A stretch of 64,000 nt of DNA, taken from positions 186,001 to 250,000 of the forward strand of contig JAPEHQ010000025.1 of NCBI GenBank assembly GCA_027405735.1, given 5' to 3'. Under the pieces are notes generated by a model that saw only the letters and a program-made list of their open reading frames with translations, ran no database searches and was not told the origin of the DNA. This document shows, piece after piece, positions 1 to 11,450 of the stretch; positions within the stretch are counted from its first letter, which is position 1, and each line of letters starts with the position of its first letter. Both the position numbers and the translations under genes were made by a program. The DNA comes from Mucor racemosus (lineage: Eukaryota; Mucoromycota; Mucoromycetes; Mucorales; Mucoraceae).

Positions 1-2670
1 AGCTCATTATGCTCATGGTCAAATTTAATTATTATGCACAGATAGGGATAATGATATGCTTATGGGCAATTCTACTATTGTGCACATAAACAGAATATCT
101 AATTATTAATTATGCACATACAGGCTTAGCGTTATGCTCTTGTGCAATTTCTTTTGTTATGCCATGTGCATCTTGTTATCTTTTTAGCCATATTCAGTGA
201 GCACAACAGCTCAAGCTATAGTGTGCAGCTTACCTGGGAACCACAAAATCATCTTGTGAAGCACAGATCAGTCGTAGTGAATTTAAGTATTTGTATAAGG
301 AAAAAAGAATGAATATGTCAAACTATGAGTATAAAGATCAAGTATTTATATGTTTTAGGAGCGCGGATATAGGGTACAACATTCGATAGTTAAATCTTGA
401 TTTTATAAGTTGAAAGACCAGTTGTAGGAGGTTTTGATGGAAATAAATAGATTGACCAGAACCAGTTCCGACAAACAGGAGGCAAAGTTAAGTACTCTAG
501 AGTGTAGATAGAATATTCTTTGATAATTGATTAAACGGGAAAATATTCGTTATAACAGAAAAAAGCAATGTGAATTGCAGGTGAAGATTTACATTGGCTC
601 AGCTTAAATAATAATAATATCACATCATCTTAGACTAAATACTGTATAATATATAATATAATTACTCCACCTTATTCCATGATTGAAATAAAGTTGATAT
701 GCATCATTCTTTACAGTTCCTAACTCTAATGATCATGTCCAGATAACCTGTTAAGAACTTACGACGAACTATGCCTTCTGTGCTCATTATTAGTATTACA
801 TAATCCAGCTCAATATTTAGTCAGTATCCTAATCAATCCCAGTGGTTAGTTAATCAAATAGCTACCATATCAACATCCAAGCATATTTAGCGCAACATTA
901 AAACAAGGCAACTCATAAGCTCTGCAAGCACGGTAAAATTATGATTGATCCATTTCCATCCATAGATTACGATCAAACAAATATAATAATTCAATAGTGC
1001 CTTAAATTACATTATTTCATCAGAATCTCAATATCAAATCAACATACAGTAAAAAGCCATACTTTTAATATCTAAATAAACGATATCTTGCTTTTATTAT
1101 ACAGTTGAAGAAATGATTCATTACTTTTAATTATATTTTTTTTAACTATTATTTATCAAATATGAAAATATACGATACAACAGGTGGTTCTATTGGACAG
1201 AAATATTATATTTTGTTGATGGTTTTCTCAATTCACAGTAATTTGTGAAAGTAGAAATATAAAATTTTATACAGGATGTACTTAAATCTATTATCATCAT
1301 GTATAATTGAAGATTAATTGGATCAATATTCACAAAGATGGGATTTTTTCTTTATTTTCTACAGTTGCAAATAATAGTTTATTATTTTGTAAACTTAAAA
1401 CTCATTATCCAAGGCTTAATTTCTGTATTTGCAAGATAGATCTAATTGATTGCTACTCTGCATTTTTTGTTTTAGCAAAAAACATCGATTTTTCATCGAG
1501 ATACCCAAAATAATGGTTCTTATCACAGCTTGAAACCTATTATCACGGGGTTCCAAAATTTATTTCTTGAAATGCATGAAAAATGATTCAAAAAAACAAA
1601 ATCGTTTAATGGCTCATGAGCTGCAAAGTAAGTCGACCTAGTGTATTAAATAGTTTTTGTACAGTTTTGGATTTTGCATCCATTTGAATAAAATTTAGAC
1701 AAGCATTTCACATTAAATTTTGAGTAAAATACAATTGAAATTTTTAAGGTTTTTTGAAGATATACATCACTTTTAATAAGCATATTTAAGATATAATAAA
1801 CGGCAATGATGCACAAAAAAATTATCTATCGATCGAGCTATTGCGTAATCTTCTAGCTGTATTTTTCGTAGAGAAAACGAGATTTTTGTCCAATTTTTTT
1901 CAGATTCAGAATTTAGGATGAGGGTACATAAGGGAAAAATGGGAGCTAGAAATGAAGGTAGCTTTTTGTACACATTTTTAAGGATATCTCCACGAAAAAT
2001 CAATATTTTGAAAAAAACTAAATTGTATCCGAGAGAAATCAGCGAGCTTAATGACATGAGTAAAAAAAAACTGCTGCTCAATTTAATAAATATTTTAAAA
2101 TCTACTATACAAATGCCAAAAAAATGAAAAAAAAATAAAAGTGCTCAGAATTTTTTTATATTAAAATATGTTATAGAGAGCTTCAAAACAAGTAAATTTT
2201 ATTATTAGAAAGTGTTAGTATAGCTTAATTATTTCTAGAGATATGAAGCCTCAAAGTTTCCAATTCTTTAGCAGTGAAATACGCGTAAAATCTGAAACAT
2301 TAACACTCAAAAATTAATACCAATTGTAAAAAATAGGATATTTCCGGATACTTGTTTTTGAATTAAAGCTGAACATCTCAGGTACATTGGCATATAATTT
2401 TTTCTTGGTGTTATTTAGTGAAAAAAAAAGTAGATCAACGATGAAAAGTGAAACCCAGTTTTTAAGAAAAAAGCAATGAATTTTACGCGTTCTTGAGTAT
2501 TTCGTGAGATATAAAATAAATTTAAGGGTAGGTAGCATAATGCGATCAATTTATTTCTATTTAGTAGTGTCTAGGGTATATCTTAAAAAATGTTCATTAT
2601 GAGGTTAGTTATAGAAAGAAGGCATATTCCGATTTTGAAGATCGAATCTTTTGAAAATTCGAATTTTATG
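1..2670 (+). repeat. Dispersed repeat family 1, copy A (truncated at window edge)
   Basis: This stretch recurs at 20977-23660 in the same orientation, at 36085-38245 and 51893-53710 inverted, at 62325-63530 direct, and in badly decayed form at 16525-17720. The first 165 bp hold six variants of a TTATGC/TTGTGC motif, resembling iterated subterminal sites of a transposon. Short frames recur between copies (here 1307-1513 and 1918-2127), but most differences between copies change the amino acid, so I do not call genes. No transposase, LTR or clear terminal inverted repeat is seen, and the left end lies outside the window. Confidence 0.85.
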
Positions 2671-3029
2671 GTATATACTCGAGTACAGTATACTTTTATA
2701 TGCCAAACTAAAAGAGTGTTTACGTACTAGTATATACATATAGTAGGATATAAATTAATCATGAATTATTTTGCAAATTTTACTGTACAAAAGTTTATCA
2801 TAATGTACAACACAGCGGTTATGACATTCGCAGATGATAGCTTATAAAAAAACTTTGTCACCTTTGATTTGAGAAACAAAAGATGCGGTTTCTGTTCAAT
2901 TGAATAAAAGCTTTAATTTTAATGTAATAAAGGTCAAATGTTGTATAAAATATAAAGGAAAATGCTTGTTTTCAAAAAAAAAAAGGAAAAAAGAAAAAAA
3001 GTTATAAAAATATATAAAAGAAAGCAATT
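2671..3029. other. Intergenic, 3' flank of the golgin gene
   Basis: AT-rich spacer between repeat copy A and the stop codon of the golgin gene. It holds A-rich tracts around 2976-3000 and T-rich stretches on the minus strand that could serve golgin 3' end formation. No gene is seen. Confidence 0.5.
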
Positions 3030-6000
3030 CTAAGCTACATGATTAAGTCTTCTGATTTCATCAGGTGTAAATTTCAACATCATAGATAATACAGGAATAA
3101 GTTGTGCTCGTGTTGATTTAGATTCCAAAAATTTGATAATAACATTACGAAGATATTCCAAATTGATTTCCTCTTCCTCCCTGACTGAATTGCCACTGAC
3201 AGATGACATGGATGCCCTTGAAGAACGAGTGTTTTCTTTTGGTGAGTGAATAGCTTTTGGTGGTTCTGAAGAGATGGGTGATTTGGGACGAGATTCTAAT
3301 GGTGTATGATTTGATTGTGGTGATTTTTGGGATGATGGTTGTTGTTGTTGATTTTGAACTCTTGAAAGTTTTCTGACCTCTTCTTTCAATGTCTAAAATA
3401 ATGCGTGATTAACAAAAAGAAACATAAAAGTAATGTATAATAATAACTAACCTTGTTAAGGGTTTTAAGATACCCCTCTTTAGCTCTTAGGTCTTCAAGT
3501 TCTTTAGTTTGACTTTGTTCAATGGTTTGAATCTTTTCGTTAGCTGCTTGTAATTGAGCCTGACAGTTTTCATATTAGTCTAAAAAAATCTACATGAAAT
3601 GTATATATGGTATTATTACCTCTAAATTAGTCTTTGCTTTCAATTCTTCGACTTGTCTCGTTAATTGTTGCTGAACTTGGTCAATTCTTTGTAATAAGTC
3701 TTGTTTCTCGCTTTCAAGTATATCAGCATCTTTCTTCTTTTGATCAGATTCAGATTGAAGCTTGTCAAGTTTTTCTTCTAATGATTTAGCTTGCTTGTTC
3801 TGACTTTCCATAGACTCTTCAGTTGTTTTAATCAATAATTTAAGTTCAGCAATTTCATCAGTTCTATGTTTCAAATCTTCCTCTAATCTCTTTTTTTGCT
3901 CATCCCATTGCTTCTGATGTTCAGCAGCATCACGCTTAGTTTCTTCGATGACCAATTGTGATTCTTCTAATGCAGCAGCCTTTTCGTTGGCTTCTTCCAC
4001 TAAACGCTCAGTCTCTCTCAAACGATGTTGCAAATTCTCAGCATTGCTTTGTGAGCTTTCAAATTCGGCCTGCTTAATTTGAAGTTCATCAAACATTCTA
4101 TCTTTCTCTTCAATTGCTTCCTTGCGCTCCTTTTGTAAAATATTGATTTCTGATTCATTTGATTGTAATTTAGCATTGAGTCGTGATATTTCAGTTTTGA
4201 GATTGCTTTCAGATTTGCTTGCTGAATCAACTTCTTGCTGTGCTTTAGATAATTGAGATTTAATAGACTCTACTTCTTGTTGTACTCTGTTCAATTGTTC
4301 CTTGGCGGATTCTGATTCAGCAATAGCATCTGCCTTTTCCTTTTCCAACTTGACAATTTGTTTCTTTGTCTTGCTCAACACAGTAACATACTTTTTGGAC
4401 TTCTCCTCAACCTCTTCCAAGGTTTCAATTGATTTTCGAGCAGTAGCAAGCTCTTGATCACGCTCATTCAACATTTGTTTAGCAACCTTGAGTGCTTCAT
4501 CTGTATCGCTTAACTTTTTGGTGGAATTATTTAGCTTTAATTCAACATCATTTAATTGCTTGGTAATGTTTTCGCTATCCTTCATTTTATCAAAAGCATC
4601 TTGCAAATTAGCTTCAGCCTCAGAAAGTTGTTTAGATAAACTTTCCTTTTCTGTCTCTAGGGATGTCTTAATTTCAGAGGTGGATTTAAGCTCTTGCTGT
4701 AACTTGGACAGTTGTGTAGACAGATCGGCCTTTTCTTTCTCTAAAGTTTCTTGCAAATGCTTAGCTTGAGTAGTCGCAGTTTCGGATTCTTTCAAGGCCT
4801 TTTGTGAAGCTTCCAACTCACTTTCAAGTTTTTTGACAGTTTCATAAACTTTGGTAACTTCTACTAACTTTGTTTGAGCGTTTTCAAGTTCTGCTCGCAT
4901 ACTTGAAACTTGTTCATCCGCTGAAATCTTTTCATTATTGATTAATTCAAATCTACTGTTTAATGAGTCCAACAACTCTTGAGCATCATTCGCCTTGGCT
5001 GATAAAGCAATCTTTTCTTTTTCCAGTGTTGATTGAGCTTCTTGAAGCTTTTTGATCTCATTATTTTTCTCATCATCCCCACTAGTTTTAAGCTGATTTA
5101 AAGCATCCTCCTTTTCTTTTTGCAGTTTCAACTGAATCTCTTCCAAATGTTTGGCTGATTGTTCTTTTTCTTGCTTGAGAGACGTTTCAACATCTTCCAA
5201 TTGCTCCTTCAACACAGATTTCTCAGTTGTAAGCTTATCCAAAAGTGATTTTGACTCATCAAGAGCCTTCTTTTCACTTTGACGAGCATTTTCCAATTCC
5301 TTTTCAACATTTCCAAATTTGTCTTGTAATTCTTTCAGTTTAGTATCGTCAGAAACAGATTCTAGTTGAGACATCAATTCGGATTTTTCCTTCAAAAGAG
5401 TCTCTTTGTCTTCGTTCAGTTGCTTTAATTCAGCATCGTGTGAGGATTCAAGTTCTCTCAATTTTCTTTCCAATTCTACATTTTGTCGGATCTTTTCCTT
5501 CAATTTGTTGTTCATGCCATTGTTGTTTTTATTGTTATTACTCGAGTTTTGCTTGGTCAAATCATCTAATTTCTTCTCGGCTTCTTCCAATTTGGTTTGC
5601 ATATCAGTCTTTTCATTTAGATTTGATTCAAGTCTCTCTTTAACCTCTTCGTATAACTTTTGAACATTGCTTGCTTTAGCTTCTGATTTAGCTTCCAATT
5701 GTTTCAACTTAATTTGGTGTTCTTGGTTCATCTCTACCTGCTTTTCTTCTTGAGTTCTGCATGCTGCTTCTAACTGATCCTTTTGAGAAATAGTAGCATT
5801 CAGCTTTTCTTGTAACGCATCGTGTTGTTCTGTTGCTGCGTCTAATGCTTGCTTTTTAGATGTTTCTGATTCAAAAGTGAGAGACTCTAGTTTCTCGGAG
5901 AGTTCCTTTAATTGAGTTTGAAGAGCATGTTTATCTGCAATCTCTGTATCCAACTTTTTCTGTAAAGCTTCCAATTCATCCGGTTGTTGCTTGGGAACCG

Positions 6001-6436
6001 AGTTGAGTTTGCTCTCCAATTCCGCCTTTTCAGCTATCACTTTATCAAATTTCTCCTGCAATTCTTGTTGAATCTTATTCATGCTTTCAAATTTTGCTGC
6101 TTGTCTTTCAGATTCTTCTATTTGTTGCTTGAGATTCTGTTCAGCTTCTTCCGCGGTATTCATAAATAATAGTAAACTTTTCTTGGATTCTTCCTTTTCT
6201 AGTAAAAGTTCCTCTACTTGATTTTTGAGAGTAGCGACGGCTCTCTGTTGTTGTTGTTCACTCTGTATTGGTTTTACATCTTCAAGCTGCTTTGTTAACG
6301 TGTCTCTTTCCTTTTCAAGACCTTTGATTCTTTTGACAAGACCTCTCATGATACTCTTTTCTTTATCGGCATCTTTTTCCTTGTTATTGAGCTCTTTTTT
6401 GAGCGACTCAATTTCTGTGCCTTGATTCTTGGCCAT
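3030..6436 (-). CDS. GRIP-domain golgin (Imh1/golgin-245-like)
   Basis: Long coiled-coil tether expected on trans-Golgi membranes, recruited by Arl1-type GTPases. Three exons (6436-3620, 3559-3452, 3392-3030) join in phase 0 to give about 1095 residues. Nearly the whole length is Lys/Glu/Gln/Leu-rich heptad sequence. A Ser/Pro-rich linker follows, then a C-terminal GRIP domain with the conserved tyrosine in NLEYLRNVIIKFLE and the QLIPVLSMML segment. I start at the ATG at 6436. The frame stays open up to 6544 through a hydrophobic stretch, but that stretch looks like intron: a good acceptor (TTGGACAG, ending at 6451) lies just upstream of 6436 and a possible donor near 6555. Golgins of this class are peripheral proteins, which also argues against the membrane segment. 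The GRIP assignment is strong; which yeast or animal golgin is the true orthologue cannot be settled here. Confidence 0.9.
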
Positions 6437-6544
6437 TTCTGTATCGAATACTGTCCAAAGCCAAAAATAGAAAGTTATAAAGAGAAGAGATAGAAGGAAG
6501 TTCATAAGCATGTTAAATTTCAGCACTGAATTTTGTGAGGTCAC

Positions 6545-7339
6545 AATTTTATAACCTTTCGATGGAGATGAAAGAAACGATGGATACTAGTTGAAGCTCA
6601 GTAGAGCTTTGAAATGTGCCTTTTTCTATTGATTCTTTGTAAACAATTACGGAGAGAACTTTGAATTCCATCACATAGCACACATATATACTCTATTTTT
6701 TGATATATTGGTGCTAATCGGCACTGAATATTGGATGAAATTTGTTTGTATGACAAACGAGATCTCTTTTCATTTTGCGTAAAACGCATTTATTCGATCG
6801 CCTTCCAAATTGATGTTGAGCAACTCTGTCGATAATGCCGCATAATCATACACAACATTTGAAATGATAAACCGCATAGAGCAGCTACTGCTTGGATGCG
6901 ATTAAAAAAAGATCCAAAGGTTTCTGCTTGATCTCAAAATTCACTTTATTTTTCATATTGGTTGTAGAACAGGGGCTGTGCATCTATTTTTCCTCTATTT
7001 CTCCAGAATAAAAATATAAAAACAATAGGAGCATGATTATAAAGCGTTTACAATTAGAAATAACAAATTTAGTGCCAAATTGCTTTCACGAAAATCCTAT
7101 AAAGATGCCGTATTCACTTTCGGATGCTGAAATTACAAACCAGATATCCCTTCCCTCGATGTGCATACACAGTAGAAAAATGATGTTCTGATCAATACCT
7201 TGTTAGCCATATATGCCAGAAGATACGGTTCCTTTAACATTTATTTTTAAGGCATTCGGAAGAATATACTTTTAATAAAAAATTAATGGTATTTATATAT
7301 ATTATGTACAGAAATTTATATTAGAATATATAACAGTTA
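6545..7339. other. Intergenic between golgin and PXA protein genes
   Basis: Upstream region of the golgin gene and 3' flank of the PXA/Nexin_C gene, both on the minus strand. The part next to golgin may contain a 5' UTR intron (about 6451-6555). An AATAAA-like context on the minus strand lies near 7260-7330. No further gene is recognised; the 63-codon frame at 6598-6789 has no support. Confidence 0.5.
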
Positions 7340-9146
7340 TCAGCTATTTACGAGTAGTTCCGGTAAAACCTTGGTCAATATCAGGTCCACAAGCACGTAA
7401 AGTAAATGCTTGTTGATTTGCTTGTTTTGAACAGGTTCGAGAATGTCATGAACATGATTTTGCAGTTCATTTAGATCTTTTGTTTCAAATAATATACCTC
7501 CAAGGTTAGCTACAAATGTTTCAAAAATCAGCAAAACAAATGTATACTACTATTCATTCATAACTCACCTGGGATTGCAATTGTCAATAATCTTTCTGCT
7601 CTTTCTCTCATCTGTTCTCTTTGAAGGGGAGTAGGTGGATCAGCTCTTTGGATAAAAACGCCATCTGGCCATAACAAATCACTTCCCAATCTCAGATAAA
7701 ATACAATATGATCTTCACTCAATACATGCAATACTGTCTGTTCTAAAAACTTGTCAATCAACAAACCACCTCCGAAAACCCTGACCAAAGGCCAAAAGAA
7801 CATGGCCATCATTTGCCATGCCCATTGCAATACAGGTCTTTCTTTTACTTGGCAAGCTATGAAAACAAACTCCATAATAGGTTCTACTAATCGCATTTGA
7901 CGAGTCCTTTTCTTGTGTTGATTTACTCTGTGATAATGCTCTTGTGATTGTGTCATGGTTGCCATTATATACATCCAAAATGTTCGAAATGGTGCTAGTA
8001 AAACCTGTAGTGTAATATAAGCAAATGAGAATCTCTTTCTAGGTTCCTGGGGTTCTTGTTGTGGCAACTCCTCCTCTAGTACATCCTCTCCTAATTTGCC
8101 TTCCTTTCTTCTACGCTCTTCTTGTAATCGTTGCATTTGTTTTGTCAAACTTTCAGCTTCTTGTTCTTTTTTAGCAACAGCAGCAGCAGCGGCAGCGGCA
8201 ACAGCAGCAGTTTTAACATCATTACTGCTCATAAATGGAGTACTTTTCAACTCTTCTTTCAATTTAGGTGGAGATTGTCCATTTGTAAGAGCACTAAAGT
8301 AAGTCTCTTGAAAATGAGCTGATGCTTCTAATTCATCTAGTGTTGTCTCATATGACCCTAACAGCTGTTTAATATAATTGAGACACAAAATGATTAATTT
8401 TATATGGATTGTGTACACTTTTTGTATAAATGGATGACTACATTACCTTACAAATAATCATGTGTATGGTATAAGGATCAGCCAACACTTCAATTATATT
8501 CGACAAGACTAAATTGGATAGTATTTCTCTCACTAAATGTCGAACACACTCACTTTTATAATCTTTAGGCTGTAATAAGATCTTGAGTAATGATTCAGTT
8601 AATGCGGCCAGATATTCCTTTTCTCTATTTTCCACAGGTTGTAAAGCGAAATGAGGTTGCATACCATGAAACAAATCAACAAGCGAGCTGCTACCGCTAC
8701 CATGATCCATATACAATCGTCTTTTCGCTTGCCTAAAATCGTGGTAATGTATTGACAACAGTTTTGGTAGATCAAGTAAAATCAGCTCCGTCCAATCTAC
8801 CTAGATGCAATCAACAATCAGGCATTCATTTTATATGCACTATAGAAAAAGTTTTTGTTTGTACCTCTTCGCATAATCTCTTTTCGAGTTTTTGTACAAT
8901 CAGTGTTAGAATTTCTATTATTTCTGCGCTGAGATCCTCATCTGTTGATAAAAGCTTATACCATGGATGTATAAAATCTCGTAATAGTAATGCGAAATAA
9001 GTGTATAATTCAAGGTCGATAGCTTTGGATTGAGTGATTGCTTTAGGCGCTCTCGATCTTCTTGGGTCAGTCTTTGATAAAGTGAGTAAATGTGGAAATA
9101 ATATTCGTAAATGAAAAGGCCTCAGTGGGCTCCCTTGATTTAACAT
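7340..9146 (-). CDS. PXA and Nexin_C domain protein (sorting-nexin-associated, Mdm1/Nvj3-like)
   Basis: Four exons (9146-8865, 8800-8447, 8364-7569, 7509-7340) give about 533 residues. The N-terminal half (about residues 20-215) is a PXA domain, with the family signature DWTELILLDLP followed by HYHDFRQAKRR. A charged Ala/Glu-rich linker (about 250-310) contains a run of alanines. The C-terminal part is a sorting nexin C-terminal domain, ending in NKHLLYVLVDLILTKVLPEL. No PX or RGS domain lies between them, so this is a reduced version of the Mdm1/SNX13/SNX14 layout. Relatives with PXA act at organelle contact sites and endosomes; that role is inferred here. The first exon has no strong signal peptide or hydrophobic anchor. 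A 20-T tract sits immediately upstream of the ATG. Confidence 0.85.
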
Positions 9147-9476
9147 TTTTTTTTTTTTTTTTTTTGCTTGGATTTATGATGGTTAAAAAGAGAAAAAGCG
9201 TAAATCATTTGTGTTGAACGATTGTTTAAACACCAATAACACGTGATAAGTGTACAATTAGATAATCTTCATCAAGCGATTCTCTATGCATTAACTGTAG
9301 ATATACTTTCAGGAACAAAAAAATCAAGTAAAATATTCTAAAGTATTCATTTTTATATTAAAAGGTTTATATTAGTTAATAATTTATATCGTCTATTCAG
9401 TAAAAAGTAGAGTTAAATTGCCTAATCTACACAATTTTTGGTATTACAGAGAGATTGATTTACACATTATTTGATT
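9147..9476. other. Intergenic spacer with poly(T) tract and a CACGTG box
   Basis: Between the PXA gene start and the stop of the next minus-strand gene. It contains 20 T at 9146-9165 and a single CACGTG E-box at 9240-9245. AT-rich DNA makes up the rest; no gene is seen. Confidence 0.5.
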
Positions 9477-10521
9477 TCAAACTTGACTAGTAGATTGTCT
9501 AGTTTCAAGCTTGGCAACTGAGTGATCTTGATGAGTTTCTTGTTGTTGCTGCGGCTCCTCTGTCTTTTCAGACATGGTAGATACTTCAGCTTTCCCTGTT
9601 TTTCTGGCAATAAAGTCTCGAATCCAATGGATCAAAATCATAATAAAAAATGCCACTACCACAATAATAGCCACTACAAAGTACCAAATAGCTGTTGTTG
9701 GACCTTGACTCCAATTTAAGAAAGGATAAACCCATTCTCCGGTACTACACATACATATTAGTTTGGTATTTTTGTGTTTATACATGATGGAAATTACCTA
9801 GCAAATATAATAAAAGCTAAAAACATGTAAAATATAACAGTAAAGAATACGAATAATATCAATCGGATAGGTATTTTCATTCTATTGAAAATAACATCGA
9901 TAATCATCATGAAAAACGAAACACCATGTACAGAAACATTGATCCACATTACTACAGGCGGCACTTCCCCAGCTTCAGTATTTAGTATAGACCAAAAGAC
10001 AACAGGTGTTAAAATGCTATAAATGAAAATCAATTAGTATTTATTCAACCGTATTGGCATCATATTTACTTGTATGTAACAATTGTAGCATAAAGATACA
10101 AGTATAAATAATTTAATACAGAAGGTTGATTCAATAAGAAATCGACATTTTTATGCCATATATAACGAAAATGATATACACAAGCAGTCTAGATGAAATC
10201 ATGAATAAACAAAAAAAAAAAAAAAAATGAATTAAATCTACTAAATAAACTTACAATCAAATAAGCATGAAGCCCAATAAATGTTAACGTTGTAAATGCA
10301 GAAAAGAATCCTCTAACATCAGCAAATGAAGCCAATAAACCTAGATATGTCCAAAATACAACAGTTGAATACAAAGCCAACAGGAATCGAATTACGAAAA
10401 ATGCCTTTGATGATATCCAATATGAAGTAACAGCTCGTTCTGGTTCAAACTGATCAAATCCAAACCATCTTATTAATGCATATTTCGATGGTTTTACTTT
10501 TTGATCTTGATATTTTATCAT
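9477..10521 (-). CDS. Multi-pass membrane protein, FAR-17a/AIG1- or rolling-stone-like
   Basis: Four exons (10521-10255, 10188-10070, 10016-9798, 9744-9477) give about 290 residues. About six hydrophobic segments are visible: around residues 36-60, 70-90, 115-140, 152-175, 185-208 and 225-250. The layout, with FTTLTFIGLHAYL in the second segment, a histidine in VSVHGVSFF in the fourth and a WVYPFLNW motif before the last, resembles fungal proteins annotated as FAR-17a/AIG1-like or rolling-stone-like. In the AIG1/ADTRP family a Thr and a His act in hydrolysis of fatty-acid esters of hydroxy fatty acids. Whether this protein is enzymatic is open. The C-terminal tail is hydrophilic and Gln/Glu-rich. 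Family placement is by pattern only. Confidence 0.7.
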
Positions 10522-11450
10522 TTAGTAGAGAAAAGAAGATATTGGAAGGTTATTGTATAACGTAATTTTTTTCTATTCAATATAGAAAATATTTTGTGTA
10601 ATGATGACATTTTTTTTAGTGGAAAAAACAAAAAAGGTTCTTCTTTAACTGCTGTTCTCGTAATTCTTTGATAGATCTATTTGACAACTATAAACTTTCA
10701 GCAGTTCTATTTGAGAATTGATCAATGTATAAGCATGTTTTACGCAGTAAAAATAGCTGATGCATGCAGATTGATTGCATGCGCAATTATAAAGCAGATT
10801 GAGATACAGTATATATTAGATATACGGTATATTTATATATATATTTGAGTTGGATAGAATAATCAAACTAGGGTATTTTTCATGTAATTTTAGATAGTCA
10901 ATCAATCTCTCGCTATACGGTATATTCGAAACAGTATCCACAATTCTACATATACCACAAAATATCAATTCTATAATACATTCGTTTAAACAAGACCCGG
11001 ATTTAATTTACCATTGTTGCATACGGAATAAATTAGGCCCGAATGGATATTAAATCATGTTTTAAGTGTCAGGAACACTTTCAATTTTACAGAAATGACC
11101 ACGCACAACAACGGCGACTTGGGGTGCTTGTCTTTGAAGGATTTTTTGAAGACCAAAAAGACGTATTTTTCTAAGAGACATTATACCATAAAATAATTAT
11201 CAGATGTCATGCTTTTGGAAAACACTTTTAGATTCTTTTTTTCAAAAAAAAAAAAAAAAAAAAAAAGGTATTTTCTAAGGTTTTTAAATAGATTTACGAA
11301 AATTTTATATCCAGTTCGTGCATAATCATATTTACACAAAATAAGCATTTATACAATTTACCTCGTCAAGGCAAAATCGACTTGAAATCATTACGTTAAC
11401 ATGCGAAATGTTTAATTTATTCATTTACATGATTTGGATATCAATTAACT
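10522..11450. other. Intergenic between FAR-17a-like gene and INTS3
   Basis: Contains a 23-A run at 11244-11266, several TATATA tracts (10800-10850) and, on the minus strand, a small less AT-rich open frame at 11062-11181 that is listed separately. Otherwise it is plain AT-rich spacer. Confidence 0.5.
11062..11181 (-). CDS. Candidate small ORF, 39 codons, unknown
   Basis: An ATG at 11181 opens 39 codons ending at a TAA at 11062-11064. The peptide is basic and begins MSLRKIRLFGLQKILQRQ. Its first 90 bases are clearly less AT-rich than the flanks, which is how real exons look elsewhere in this window. A possible splice donor (TTTCTGTAAAAT) occurs inside, so it could be the first exon of a small gene. 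I recognise no family. It could also be chance. Confidence 0.25.
   Translation of the reverse strand: MSLRKIRLFGLQKILQRQAPQVAVVVRGHFCKIESVPDT

Noticed and set aside
1307..2127. Short recurring frames in family 1 copies as real genes
   Set aside because: Differences between copies mostly alter amino acids, and copies D and E are frameshifted, as expected for decaying non-coding repeats.
4018..6425. Several 60-90 codon frames antisense to or offset from the golgin
   Set aside because: They are shadows of a strongly biased coiled-coil coding sequence.
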